A DNA stretch of 64,000 bases, taken from Myxococcota bacterium (lineage in GTDB: Bacteria > Myxococcota_A > Polyangia > Palsa-1104 > JAEUJZ01). Position 1 is the first letter of the stretch. Every line of letters starts with the position of its first letter. Shown here in pieces: positions 26,505 through 37,000 of this stretch. The notes under the pieces are model-generated. The model saw only the letters and a list, made by a program, of their open reading frames with translations. It did no database searches and was not told the origin of the DNA. The position numbers were made by a program, and so were the translations under genes. The DNA lies in contig JANWXW010000050.1 of the NCBI GenBank assembly GCA_025057315.1, positions 1-64,000 on the forward strand, written 5' to 3'.

Positions 26505-26943
26505 CAATTCGTTCGGTAGCCAGGGCCCCCCGGGGGGGATGACGCGGCGGCGAGCCCTTGCGGCGATGGCCGTCGCCACGCTGCTGCCCGGCTGCGTTCA
26601 CCAGGCGCACGTGGTCGTGCTGCCCGTGCAGGGGGGACGGATGCATGTGCCGCGCGAGCCGCTCGCCCAGCTCCGCGGCCCGGCCGACGTCCTGTTCCTG
26701 CGCGCCGCGGGGGCTCCGGGTCCCATTGCCCTGCGGCGGCAGGGCAGCCAGTACATTGCCCTGCTGGCCCTGTGCACGCACCGCGGCTGCGAGGTCCAGG
26801 CCCTGCCGCAGAGCTACGACTGCCCCTGCCACGGCTCGCGCTACGACCTGGCCGGCGAGGTGCTGGATGGGCCGGCCGAGCGACCGCTGCCCAGCTTCCG
26901 CGTCGTTCCCGACGGGGAGGGCGTGGCCATCGTCCTCGAGTGA
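26491..26943 (+). CDS. Rieske [2Fe-2S] lipoprotein
   Basis: Electron-transfer protein with the two cluster loops LCTHRGCEVQ and DCPCHGSRYD (two Cys and two His ligands plus the disulfide Cys pair). The N-terminus has RRR then a hydrophobic stretch ending in lipobox LLPGC, compatible with Tat export and lipidation; tatAC is in this window. Start may be ATG 26491 or ATG 26539 (MTRRRALAAM); the latter leaves the operator-like repeats outside the gene. It is 10 nt before the porin. Role: likely passes electrons across the periplasm to the di-heme enzyme downstream (inference). Confidence 0.88.
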   Translation: MKDHDNSFGSQGPPGGMTRRRALAAMAVATLLPGCVHQAHVVVLPVQGGRMHVPREPLAQLRGPADVLFLRAAGAPGPIALRRQGSQYIALLALCTHRGCEVQALPQSYDCPCHGSRYDLAGEVLDGPAERPLPSFRVVPDGEGVAIVLE

Positions 26944-26953
26944 AGGGGCCGCA

Positions 26954-28330
26954 ATGACGACGAGGAGGATGCGCAGCATCGCGCTCGCCCTGGCCTTGGC
27001 CGCCCCCAGCCCCGCATCGGCCCAGCCAGCGCTGGCAGGCGCAGAGGCCGCGGCCCAGACGCCGTCGGCCGATCGGCCTGGTCCCCGCGAGGCAGACCGT
27101 CCGCCGCAGGCGCCCTCCCCGCCCCCTTCTGCAGGCTATACGAGCTACGGCGCCGAAGGCGCGCGGCTCCACCTCGCCCTGGGTCCCCCGCCGGGCAGCT
27201 TTCGCGACGATCCCCTGGTCCGCCGCGGCGTCTACGACCGGCCCTACCTCATGCGCCTGGGCTCCCCCACCACCGACGTGGCCCTGGGCGGCTACTTCGA
27301 CCTGGTCGCCAGCTACCTGCAGCAGCAGGGGGTAAGCGACGGCTTTACCGCCGAGGCGCGCCGCTTCAACCTCTTTGTCACCTCCCGCATCGCCGACCGC
27401 GTCCGGCTCTCCTCCGAGATCGAGCTCGAGCACGGCACCCGAGCCATCAGCATCGAGTTTGCCGCGCTCGACGTGCTGCTGCACCACACCCTGAACCTGC
27501 GCGGTGGCATCGTGCTGGTGCCTATCGGCAAGTTCAACCTCGCCCACGACTCGCCCCTGTACGATGTGGTGGACCGCCCGCTGGTGTCCACGCGCATCCT
27601 CCCCTCCACCTACGGGGACGTCGGCGGGGGCCTGTTCGGGGCCTTCTACCCAGGCGGCCACAAGCTGACCTACGAGGCATACATCGTCAACGGCCTCGGC
27701 GAGGGCATCCTGGCCGCCGAGGGCACGCGCATCGCCCAGGGCCGGGCCAGCAGCCGCTTCGAGCGCGACGCCAACGGGCAGCCCGCCGTCACCGCGCGCC
27801 TGGGCTACGCCTCGCCCCCGCGACGCTGGCTCCAGCTCGAGACGGCCCTTTCGTTCTACGCGGGCGCCTACAACACCCCCGTGCTGGAGGGGCTGCAGGT
27901 AGACCCCCCGCGCTGGCTGCACCTGCTCGCCTGGGACCTGGAGGCATCCATCGGGCCCCTGACCCTGCGCGGCGAGGCCGCCTACGCCCGCATCGACCTG
28001 CCCCAGGGACTGACCGAACGACATGCCAGCGAGCAGGCTGGCCTGTATGCAGAAATCGTCGGAACGATCTTCAAGCGCCCCCTGGTGCTGTTCCAGCGGG
28101 CCTCCCTGGCCGCCGTCGGCCGGCTAGACTGGGTGGACCTGAACCTGAACCGACGTCCGGACGGCGAGCCGGTGGGCGACGAGACCCTCCGGCTCACCCT
28201 GGGGGTGTCGTTCCGGCCGGCGCCAGGCACTTCCCTGCGCGTCGGCTACCGCCACGACTGGATCCGCGATCCGCTCAACAACCCCCTGCGCGGGGGCGGC
28301 TTCCAGCTTGGCATCGCCTCCTACTTCTGA
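26954..28330 (+). CDS. Outer-membrane porin-like beta-barrel
   Basis: ATG 26954 with AAGGGG upstream. Signal peptide (IALALALAAPSPASAQ), a Pro/Ala-rich spacer to about residue 60, then alternating beta-strand pattern to the end, with the C-terminal aromatic (IASYF) of barrel proteins. Segments such as VALGGYFDLVASYLQQQG, HTLNLRGGIVLVPIGKFNL and LTLGVSFRPAPGTSLRVGYRHDW resemble OprO/P-type and other large porins. 458 aa. It lies between the Rieske lipoprotein and the di-heme lipoprotein, so it may give either the substrate or the electrons a way through the outer membrane. Confidence 0.75.
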   Translation: MTTRRMRSIALALALAAPSPASAQPALAGAEAAAQTPSADRPGPREADRPPQAPSPPPSAGYTSYGAEGARLHLALGPPPGSFRDDPLVRRGVYDRPYLMRLGSPTTDVALGGYFDLVASYLQQQGVSDGFTAEARRFNLFVTSRIADRVRLSSEIELEHGTRAISIEFAALDVLLHHTLNLRGGIVLVPIGKFNLAHDSPLYDVVDRPLVSTRILPSTYGDVGGGLFGAFYPGGHKLTYEAYIVNGLGEGILAAEGTRIAQGRASSRFERDANGQPAVTARLGYASPPRRWLQLETALSFYAGAYNTPVLEGLQVDPPRWLHLLAWDLEASIGPLTLRGEAAYARIDLPQGLTERHASEQAGLYAEIVGTIFKRPLVLFQRASLAAVGRLDWVDLNLNRRPDGEPVGDETLRLTLGVSFRPAPGTSLRVGYRHDWIRDPLNNPLRGGGFQLGIASYF

Positions 28331-28351
28331 AGGGGGCCGAAGGAGGAATCC

Positions 28352-29602
28352 ATGTTCCCGCACAGAAGCTTCCGCTGCGCCGCGCTGGCCTGCACGTTGC
28401 TCGCAAGCTGCGATGCCCTGCTCAGCTCCCTGCCCCCCGAGGACGAGATCCTAGAGGGACCCATCGAGGGCCTGAACGGCGCCCAGCTGCGCAGCTTCCT
28501 GGCCGGCGACGAGGCCTTCCGGGACCTGTTCACCCCGGCCCGTGGGCTGGGCCCCATCTTCAATGCCCCTTCCTGCGACAGCTGCCACCCGGGCGACGGC
28601 AAGGGCCACCCGGCCTTCAACCTGACGCGCTTTGGCCGCGGCGATCCGGACAACGCCGCGCGGTTCGACCCCCTGGTGCACCTGGGCGGCCCGCAGCTGC
28701 AGGACCGCGCCATCCCCGGCTACCTGCCCGAGGTGCTCCCCCCGGACGTGGTCACCTCCGTGCGCTCCGGGCCCGCGGTGGCTGGGCTGGGCCTGGTGGA
28801 AGCCATCCCCGAGGAGACCCTGCTGGCGCTGGCCGACCCGGACGACCGGGACGGCGACGGCATCAGCGGGCGGCCCAACTACGTCCCCGTGCCCGACTTC
28901 CTGCCCCTTCCTCCAGGCTGCAGCTGCCCGGGCTGCCAGAAGAGGGCCGAGGGCTGCCTGCGCCTGGGGCGCTTTGGCCGCAAGGCGACCGCCATCGACC
29001 TGGTGCACCAAACGGTCAACGCCTACCTGCACGACATGGGCCTGACCACCCCCCAGCTGCTGCAGGACCCATACAACCCCCTGGTCGGCAGCGGCTCGGG
29101 CGACGCCGTGCCCGACCCCGAGGTGCCCTCCAGCACGGTGAGCCAGGTGGTGTTTTACCTGCGCACCATCCGGCCCCCCTCCCGCCGCCAGGCGGACGAC
29201 CCAGAGGTGGTGCGCGGTCAGCAGGTGTTTGTGCAGATCGGCTGCGCAGCCTGCCACGTGCCGGAGCTCAGAAGCGGCTGGAGCCCCATCGCCCCGCTGA
29301 GCGATCGGCCGGTGCCGCTCTACTCCGACCTGCTCCTGCACGACATGGGCGAGCAGCTGGCGGACCAGTACCCAGAGGGCGAGGCCACCGGACGGGAGTG
29401 GCGGACCACGCCCCTGTGGGGCCTGGGGCTCATTCCCCACCTGCTGGGCGGGCAGGCGTTCTACCTGCACGACGGCCGGGCGCGGACGCTGCCAGAGGCC
29501 ATCCAGCTCCACGGTGGGGAGGCGAGGCGGTCGGCAGAGCGCTTTGCCCAGCTCCCGCCCCCCGAGCGCGAGGCGCTGCTGCGCTTTCTGCAGTCGCTGT
29601 AG
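28352..29602 (+). CDS. Di-heme oxidoreductase (DUF1111) lipoprotein
   Basis: ATG 28352 with AAGGAGG 6 nt upstream. Lipobox LLASC. Two heme c motifs: CDSCH near residue 75 and CAACH near residue 299. The region VLPPDVVTSVRSGPAVAGLGLVEAI, then PDDRDGDGISGRPNYV and TPLWGLGLIPHLLGGQAFYLHDGR, matches the putative peroxidase/thiol oxidoreductase family DUF1111. 416 aa, normal. CSCPGCQKRAEGC is an extra Cys-rich insertion that is not a heme site. Third gene of the Rieske-porin-oxidoreductase set. 29603-29725 downstream holds no gene. Confidence 0.85.
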   Translation: MFPHRSFRCAALACTLLASCDALLSSLPPEDEILEGPIEGLNGAQLRSFLAGDEAFRDLFTPARGLGPIFNAPSCDSCHPGDGKGHPAFNLTRFGRGDPDNAARFDPLVHLGGPQLQDRAIPGYLPEVLPPDVVTSVRSGPAVAGLGLVEAIPEETLLALADPDDRDGDGISGRPNYVPVPDFLPLPPGCSCPGCQKRAEGCLRLGRFGRKATAIDLVHQTVNAYLHDMGLTTPQLLQDPYNPLVGSGSGDAVPDPEVPSSTVSQVVFYLRTIRPPSRRQADDPEVVRGQQVFVQIGCAACHVPELRSGWSPIAPLSDRPVPLYSDLLLHDMGEQLADQYPEGEATGREWRTTPLWGLGLIPHLLGGQAFYLHDGRARTLPEAIQLHGGEARRSAERFAQLPPPEREALLRFLQSL

Positions 29603-29725
29603 GGCAGGGCCCGGCTTGTCCCGGGGGGGGCGCCCGCTCGGCCGACCAGGGGGGGCAGCGCGGCACGCGGCGGGCCTTTCTGCGCGCAGCAAGCGGCAGG
29701 TCGGCCGGGCGCAGCTCCTTGCCGC

Positions 29726-30324
29726 TCAGGGGGCGATTTTCCAGCGCTCCAGGCGGCCGATCTCCTCCTGCGCCGCCGCCAGGGAGGAGTCCTTTTCGTC
29801 GAGCAGCGTGCGGGTGGCCCTGCTCTAGACGATCGCCGTGCGGATGGCATGGCGGCGCGCCTGGCGGGCTTGGCGCAGCGGCCTGGCCGCCGGCGACAGC
29901 GCCAGGTGATGGTGCCGCTGCATCGGGTTGTGCAGAATCGCCTCTACGGACTGCGCGATGACCCGCGTGTCCTCGGCCTGCTCCAGACTCAGGTGGTGGA
30001 TCTCGTCCTGGGTGCGTTCGGCAGCGGCACCAAAGGTCGCCTTGTCGCGGCGCAGCGCCTCGATGGCCAGGTTGCGGGCCAGGATGCGGGCCGGCACGTC
30101 CTGGGCCACCAGCTTCGGAAACGGCTCCGGGCAGCGGGCCACCGTGCGGGCGGCCAGCTCGGGCAGCTCGGGCAGATCCTTGCCGTGCTCGACGTTGATG
30201 CGGGCCAGCTGGGCCCGGTCCACGGGCGTGTCGCGCAGGTTCATCTTGCGCAGCAGGGGCTCGAGCACCTTGTGGGCCTGGCCACGGACCGGGCACGCTG
30301 CTTGTCCGTGTGCTTCGTGCTCAT
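29726..30324 (-). pseudogene. Broken helical protein (frameshift plus internal stop)
   Basis: ATG 30324 has a good ribosome site (GAGGTG). It reads MSTKHTDKQRARSVARP and then runs out of frame near 30280. One frame over, a good coding frame continues (HKVLEPLLRKMNLRDTPVDR; VAQDVPARILARNLAIEALRRDK; QDEIHHLSLEQAEDTRVIAQ) to a TAG at 29825. Beyond that stop the same frame still reads like protein (SRATRTLLDEKDSSLAAAQEEIGRLERW) to 29726. So the gene seems to have one frameshift and one stop. The encoded protein is mostly helical with a final coiled coil. No family is recognised. Confidence 0.5.
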
Positions 30325-30415
30325 GACAGGCACCTCGCCCCGGGTCATTGGCCGGCGGGGCAGGGGCCTCAAGGGGCGACCAGAACGGGCTCGGGCCGGG
30401 GCGGCCGGCCGGGGC

Positions 30416-30585
30416 GGACCGGAGCCAGGTCGAGGTGGACCCGGAGCCAGGTCGAGGTGGACCCGGACCCAGGTCGAGGTGGACCGGAGCCAGGCCGAGG
30501 TGGACCGGAGCCAGGTGGAGGTGGGCCCGGAGCCAGGTCGAGGTGGGCCCGGAGCCAGGTCGAGGTGGACCCGGACCCAGGCCGG
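30416..30585. repeat. Minisatellite, 8 units of 21-22 bp
   Basis: Eight units, consensus GGACCCGGAGCCAGGTCGAGG then T, differ only by an optional C and a few A/G changes. They lie in the 731-bp gap between the broken gene and the giant gene. The translation on either strand is not protein-like (repeated Arg/Gly/Pro or His/Leu/Asp), so I consider it non-coding. Confidence 0.9.
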
Positions 30586-30679
30586 TCTGTGCGGGGCGCG
30601 CACCGTGCCTCCGGCCGGCCAGGTCGGCTGGGCTCCCCGGTGGCCCGCCCGGTCTGCCCTGTGGGGGCAGCCTGGATGA

Positions 30680-30685
30680 TATAAT
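30680..30685 (+). promoter_or_regulatory. TATAAT, possible promoter of the giant gene
   Basis: A consensus -10 box in the only AT-rich spot of the gap (context GATATAATAGAC, very like ATATAATAGAAC at 12559). It points towards the gene at 31056, leaving a leader of about 365 nt with no open reading frame that I trust. No good -35 box. Confidence 0.35.
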
Positions 30686-31055
30686 AGACTCTTTTTGCAC
30701 GGGCCCCTCTGCCCTGCCGGAAGTGCTGGGACAGATGAGCTGAGCCCTGTGCCGCAGCGGCACCGGCGCCAGGGCCGCGCGATTGGGGCCTGGCCGGGCC
30801 CGGGGGCTCTCCGGTTGCAGAGCGGGGGCTCGGCCAGCTGCGAGGCCGCCGACCGTGCCGAGGTCCCGCTAAGATGCGTTCGGGCCAGACCCATGCGCCC
30901 CTGCAGGCCTGCGAGGGACCCCCGGGGGGAGGATCGCAGCCAGCTGCCTTGGGGCCAGCGCGCAGCCTTGGCGAGCTGCGGAGGCGTGGCCCGGTCCCAG
31001 GCGGTCTGCCACAATCTAGACAGACCCTGCTGCTGTGGGGCCCCCTTGCTGGCCA

Positions 31056-34000
31056 ATGTCCGAGCCACGCCTTCGCCGCATCGACGCTCGCCCAGCGACC
31101 CTGGACGTTGCGGACTATCGCAACCTGATGGCCCCGCAGGGGGAGAGGCCGCCGCCCGAGGCGGATGCGTGTGCCGACGAGCTGGTGCAGCTGTGCCGCT
31201 TTCGCAACCGGCCCGCCATCCTGCGCAACAACCTGCGCTTTGGCCGCGGCCTGCTGGCCCTGCGCGCCTCGGACCTGGATGGCGATGGCTACAACGAGCT
31301 GCTGGTGGTCGACAGCGACCATACCATCCACACGCTGCGCTACCAGCCCGATCGGCTCGAGGGCTGGGGACCGAGCTGGATTGCGGGCGCGCACCGCTAC
31401 CGCGGGCGCCTGCTGGGCCTGTCCTATACCGGCTTTGGCGTGTTTGACCGGCAGGAGGCCATTGTCATCTCGGCGGAGGAACACCCGGAGGGGACCCGCT
31501 ACCACGAGCTGAAGCTGACCTGCGACGGGACGAACTGGGACGTGTCGGAGCTGGTGTACCGTCGTGCGCCGGAGGATGAGGGGGAACTGCTGCTCATCGG
31601 CGACAGCAGCGAGGCGGGCCGGGTCCCGGTGCTGCGCAGCCGCAGTGGCCGGATGGTGGTGGACGTGCTGGATGATCGCCAGGGCAGGGGCCGGATCGGG
31701 GGGCGACGGCCGCCGCTGGCGGAGCTATCAGACGAGGCCACGGCCCTGGTCCTGTGCGAGGACGAGCTGGTGGTGGCCCTGGCCAGCGGGGGGCTGCTGC
31801 GCATCAGCCGCGAGGGGCGGCAACGTCCGCTGCTGTTTCCCCGGTGGCGCTTCACCTGCCTGGCCTACGCGCCCGCTGCGCTGGGGGGGCGGGGCGGGCC
31901 GGAGGGTGGGCTGCTGTGCGGTGGCACATCCTTTGGGTATGTCTTTGCCATCGACCTGCAGCGCGGCGGCGTGCTGTGGCGCATGGACGCCGGGTTTTTG
32001 TTTTCCTGCATGGCGCTGGCCGATGTCGAGTCCGCAGGCCGGGTGGACCTGCTGCTGGGGGGCATGGATGGCGGGCTGCGCATCTACGAGCTGACCGACA
32101 GCGCAGCGCTGGAGCAGCGGTGCCACCAGCGCTACCTGGCCCTGGGCCCGCAGGCCGAGCAGGCGCTGCAGCGGCGTGCCCCCCCCGGTCACGAGGCCCA
32201 TCCGCCGGTGCAGCTGTACCTGCTCAGCCGCATCCTGCAGGGGCAGGGCCCGGCCCACGAGGCGACGCTGCACCTGGTGCGCTGGTTCACCCTGGGAGAG
32301 CCGGGCTGGCACATGCTCCCGGAGCCGGCCCAGCGGGAGGCGGTGGCCATGCTGGAGCGATACCTGGTGAGCCACCTGCCCCTGCTGGCCGGCCTGAGCC
32401 CCGAGGTGCAATCGAGCATCACGGGGCCGCTGCCGCTGCTGACGCTGGAGGAGCTGTGCGACCCGCAGCTGCGGACGCATCTGGCCAGCGCCATCTTGGG
32501 CGAGCTGGGCGACATCTACCTGGCGGCGCCGCGCCTGGTGCGCCGGCAGATCGACCGCATCTCGCGGCGCCTGATGGGCCAGATGCCCCCCGGGCTGGGG
32601 GGCGACGAGGCGGGGCTGGGCGGACAGCTCCAGCGGTTGCTCAACGTGCGCGGCCTGCGGGCGCGGGAGTATGCCCACACGCTGGCGCAGGAGGCCGAGG
32701 CCATGTTGCGCCGCAACGAGGCACTGCCCGCCACGGAGCGGGGGGCCACCGGCAGCGGCAGCGACGTGTTGATGCGCGTGCTGCGGGCCATCGGCTTGCT
32801 GGAGGAGGCACATCGCGATCGCCTGTCCATGGAGTACGAGCGGCTTGACCTGGACCATGCGGTGTTTGAGCCGCCCGCACTCGGTGCACCCCATGGTGGC
32901 CTGCCCCGCGGCCCCAGCTGGGTCGCTGGCATCACGCGCAGCGGCATGCTGCGGATCGAACGCGTGCCCGCGCCGGGCGAGCCGGGCGGGGAATCGGCAG
33001 CGCGTCTGGGACCGGCGCACGAGGTCTACCTGTCGGGAAAGATCCGCTTTCTGGAAGCGCGACGCCTGCTGGACGACGGTGGCGCGGCATTGGTGGTGGG
33101 GCTGGAGGAGCCCGAGGGCACGCGGCTGCTGCTCTTCGCCCTGGGGCGTGGCGGGGTCGCGTTGCGCAGCGAGACGCTGGTGCCGTCGGGGGTAGAGGCC
33201 ATCGGCTGGGACCTGGTGCCGCGGGGGCCAGGGGAGGAGCTCGGCGAGGTGCTGGTGCTGCGCCTTCCGCCCGGTGGGGCGCGCGATCTGCCCCGCGTTC
33301 TGGCCGTTGATGCGCCCCAGGGCCGGCTGCGCGTTCGCGAGGACATCCTGTCGCACGACCTGCGCTGCGTCACCGCCACTGCGGCCGCCTCGCTGCACGT
33401 TACCGCGGCGTGCATCCAGTGGCGTGGCCGCGGCAAGGGCGATCCGCCTCTGTGCACGGTGCCCACGCTGACGCCCCTGCCGGCCCGGTGCTGCGCCCTG
33501 AGTGCCGATGGACGCACAGCAGCCATTGGCACCGCCAGCGGCGTGGTGCAGGTCTTTGCCGTCGTTGAGACGGGCCCGTCTGCGGCGCTGATCCTGCGGG
33601 GGCAGCATCTGCTGCCCAAGGGGGTGCGGTCGCTGTGCTTCGTGCCCGAGGGGGTGTTCGGCATGCCGGCCCTGGCCGTGGGGGTGGAGGACGAGCAGGT
33701 GCACCTGTTCGCCGTGGACAGTGCCCATGCGGGGCTGCCTCTGGCGCGGCTGGCCGTGGGGGGGGCACCAGAGCGGCTGATGTGCCAACCGGTCCTGGCG
33801 CGTGCGCTCGCTGGCGATGGGGATGTGACCACGGTGCCATGGGGCTACCGGATGACCCTCACCCTGCGAGGCGGGGTGGCAGCGGCCTGGGATGCGCCGC
33901 AGCAGGCGGTGGAAACACAGGCCATCGAGCGGCTGCTGGAGCTGGCCGTGCGGGCCGCCGGGTCACGTCGCGAGGCCCTGCTGGGCGCCCTGCGCGGGCC

Positions 34001-37000
34001 CAGCCCCCATGCGCGCGCCGTGGCGATGCGGGCCATTTTGGCGGATGCTCGCCGGGGCAGCTGGGAGCCGGGTGCGGCGGGCCCGGGGACCGTGCTGGAC
34101 CTGATCGCCACGCTGCTCGGGGAGCCCGACGGGCAGTCAGGCCGGCCCGCAGCGGACTGGCGCCCCCCGCCAGAGCGTCATGCCACGGTGCTGTCGGTGC
34201 TGTGCGAGGAGCTGGTGCCAATGGCGCTGGGCCCGACCAGGGTACCAGACCCACACGACCCGTGCCACATCCGTCAGGCCCGCGAGCTGCTCCGGCAGGT
34301 CGTCCAGCAGTGCGATGACCCGCTGGCCATTCGCGCCGTGCTGCTGGCGGTGGTCGAGCGCCACGTCCGGCCCGATCAGGTGTCTGATTTGCTCGGCTGG
34401 CTGCCGCAGATGGTGCTGCATGACAGCCGCTCGGCGACCTGGCCGTTTTCTACAGATAGCGTCGGGGCGCTCTTTCTCCAGCACCTCAAGCGGCTGGACC
34501 ATGTGGGCATCTTCGATGATGCCGAGCCGGAGTTTTTCCGCAACGTGGCCATGGTCCTGGAGGCCACGGCGCCCTCGATGCCGAGTCGGTTCCTGCTGAC
34601 CGAGGTGGCGCTGCTGCTGCGCTCGGCGCTGTCGTGGACCCCGGCCGAATGGGCCGGCAACCTCGGGCGGGCACGGCTGTACCTGCCCCACTCCGCGATC
34701 GAGGCGATGTGCCATCCGGCGCTGATCCCAGATGCAGAGGCGCGCAACTTTCTGCTTGGCGTGTCCCGCCGGTGGGGACCGCGCCTGCCGATGATCGGCA
34801 ACGAGGAGGGCGACGAGACGGGCCCGGGTCTTACAGGAGACGAGCCAGAGGTGGATTGGTGGCTGGAGGTGGCCATCGAGAGCGGCTTCGACGAGCTGTA
34901 TTACGAGCGCCTGGCCGACGAGCTGACGCGCTTCACGCGTCCTGCCGCCCCTGGCGAGATGGAGCCCGATGCCTGGGAGCTGGCCGACACGGTGCAGGCC
35001 GTGCTTCGCCTCTTTGATGTGGGCAACCTGACCGAGCTGATCGCCTCGCTGCAGCCGGCCTATGCCGCTCGCTCGCTGGAGGCCATCCGCAGCCACCGCG
35101 GGCAGCACCACCGGGGCAGTGCCCACCGCTACCGCGATGAGGCCTGGGCCTTTTTGGATGAGGCGAGTTACGAGAGGGAGCGGTCGCAGCTGCTCGACGA
35201 CCTGCTCAAGCTCGACCGGCGCGTGAGCAAGACCCGTCTGGCCTTGGCCCTGGATGAGGTCGCAGCGCAGCTCGATCGGCGTCGGAACAAGCTGCGGACG
35301 CAGATCATGGCCCGCCTTGCCTCCCCTGGCGCTGGGGCCCCGGGGCTCAGGGGCCCCGTCGAGCCGTCTGCGCAGCCCACCGGTGACTATGCTGGGCGCC
35401 TGCTGGCGGTCCGTCCGATGGCGACGGTGGTGGCGCTGATGAGCGCCTGGTGGCGGGCGCTGGTGGACGAGGCCTCGCGGCTGCGCACGGAGGCCGACTT
35501 CGAGGTGCGGCTGGTGGCCGACCTGGGTGTGCACGATGGGCGGCGCGTGCTGCGCTTTGCCGTGGTGCTGTCGCCAGATACGACCCGTCCCGCCCGCGAT
35601 GTGACGCTGGTGGTGCGGCGCTGCGACCCGCCGGAGGTCCGTGCTCGTCCCGACATCACCTCCCCGATGGATCTGGAGGTCGGCCGCGAGCTGCCCCTGC
35701 TGTTGGAGTGTCCGGCCCACGTGGCGGCAGATGGGCTCCATTACCAGGTCGAGATGGAGCTGCGTCACGACGATGGCAAGCACACCGAGCTGGTGCTACA
35801 GGGCCAGATCAGCCGCGACAGCCGCCAGCGCGCGCGGGCGCTGTTTGACGGCTTCAGCGAGCAGCTGCCAACGGTATTCCAGGCACGGGTGAAGCAGCTG
35901 CGAGAGCTGCTGGAGCCGCAGGGCGCCTCGGTCGGCCTGGTCACGGCCTTTCCAGCCCATGGCTATGAGGTGCTGGCGGAGGCGCTTGGTCTGGAGTGGC
36001 CGGACCGGCCCGTGGACAGCTTCGGCAGCTGGCGGATGATCAACCTGGCGGCGCGCAACCCCTCGACCGGAACTCATCTGTCTGGGGCAGGAGCACCGCC
36101 GCTGCGCGACGTGCTGCAGCAGATTGGTTTGCGCCTGGCCGCGGCCCTGGGGATAGAAGGTCTGGAGCGAATCGATACGGCCGAGGGTCTCGTGCGGGCG
36201 ATGGCCGAGGCGGCTCCCCCTCTCAGCGCGGAGGGAGAACCTCGTGGCTTGCTGATCTTGGGCCTGCCGGACCTGGCGGATCGGTCTCGGCTCGGCGAGG
36301 GAGAGCAGCGCCAGCTGCTGGCGCTGGGGCCGCAGCTGTGCACCGCCTTCCGCGGTCGTAGCCTCGTGTTGCTCTCGCCCCAGGCGGCGGCACTGGCACT
36401 GGGCGAGGCCACGGCGGGTCGACTCAGCGCTCCGCTGGAACTGCTCGACCTGGACTACGTCGCGGACCCCCACAGCCAGGGACGGCAGGAGGAGAAGGCC
36501 CGGGCCGAGCTGGAGCGGGCTCTGTCGGCGCTGCTGTCGCAAGGGGTGGGCCAGGCTGTGCCGGGTCTGGCTGCCGCTGTGCAGGTGCTGATTGATGGCA
36601 GCGGGACGGACCTGCGGCTTGTGGCGGAGTGCCTGCCGGTGTTCCAGGAGGCAATGCGGGATCGCGCGCCGCGCCCCCCGGGTCTTGGCGTCATGGAGGG
36701 GCGGGTGGGCAACTATCTGGGCCCGGTGTGGGATGCCCTGCCGCTGCCGCACCGTCTCTACTTGGCGGCGCTGTCTGCTGACACCGTCGAGCTGGATGTG
36801 GCCGACCTGCAGCCGGGCATGGTGGTGGACGCGCCGGTCCACTCCATCTCGGGCCGGGATCGCCTGCCGACCAGCAAAATTGTCGTCGCTGCTGGCGTGC
36901 GCCTAGATGCGCGGGCGGTGGAGGACCTGAGCAAGGTCATGTGGCTGCGCAAGGTGCGCCTGCGCGGCAGCTTGCATGAGAGCCGCAGCGTGCTCTGGAC

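Noticed and set aside
25637..28024. A 795-residue minus-strand frame spanning the Rieske and porin genes
   Set aside because: Only its last 254 residues are a real gene (response regulator); the rest is antisense to the Rieske and porin genes, with no domain and biased composition typical of high-GC shadows.
30416..30585. Possible CRISPR array
   Set aside because: Units are contiguous with no unique spacers and are 21-22 bp; it is a minisatellite. No cas genes nearby.
31728..35783. Long minus-strand frames (686 and 548 aa) inside the giant gene
   Set aside because: His/Arg/Gln/Pro-rich shadow translations of the giant protein's codons; no ribosome sites or domains.
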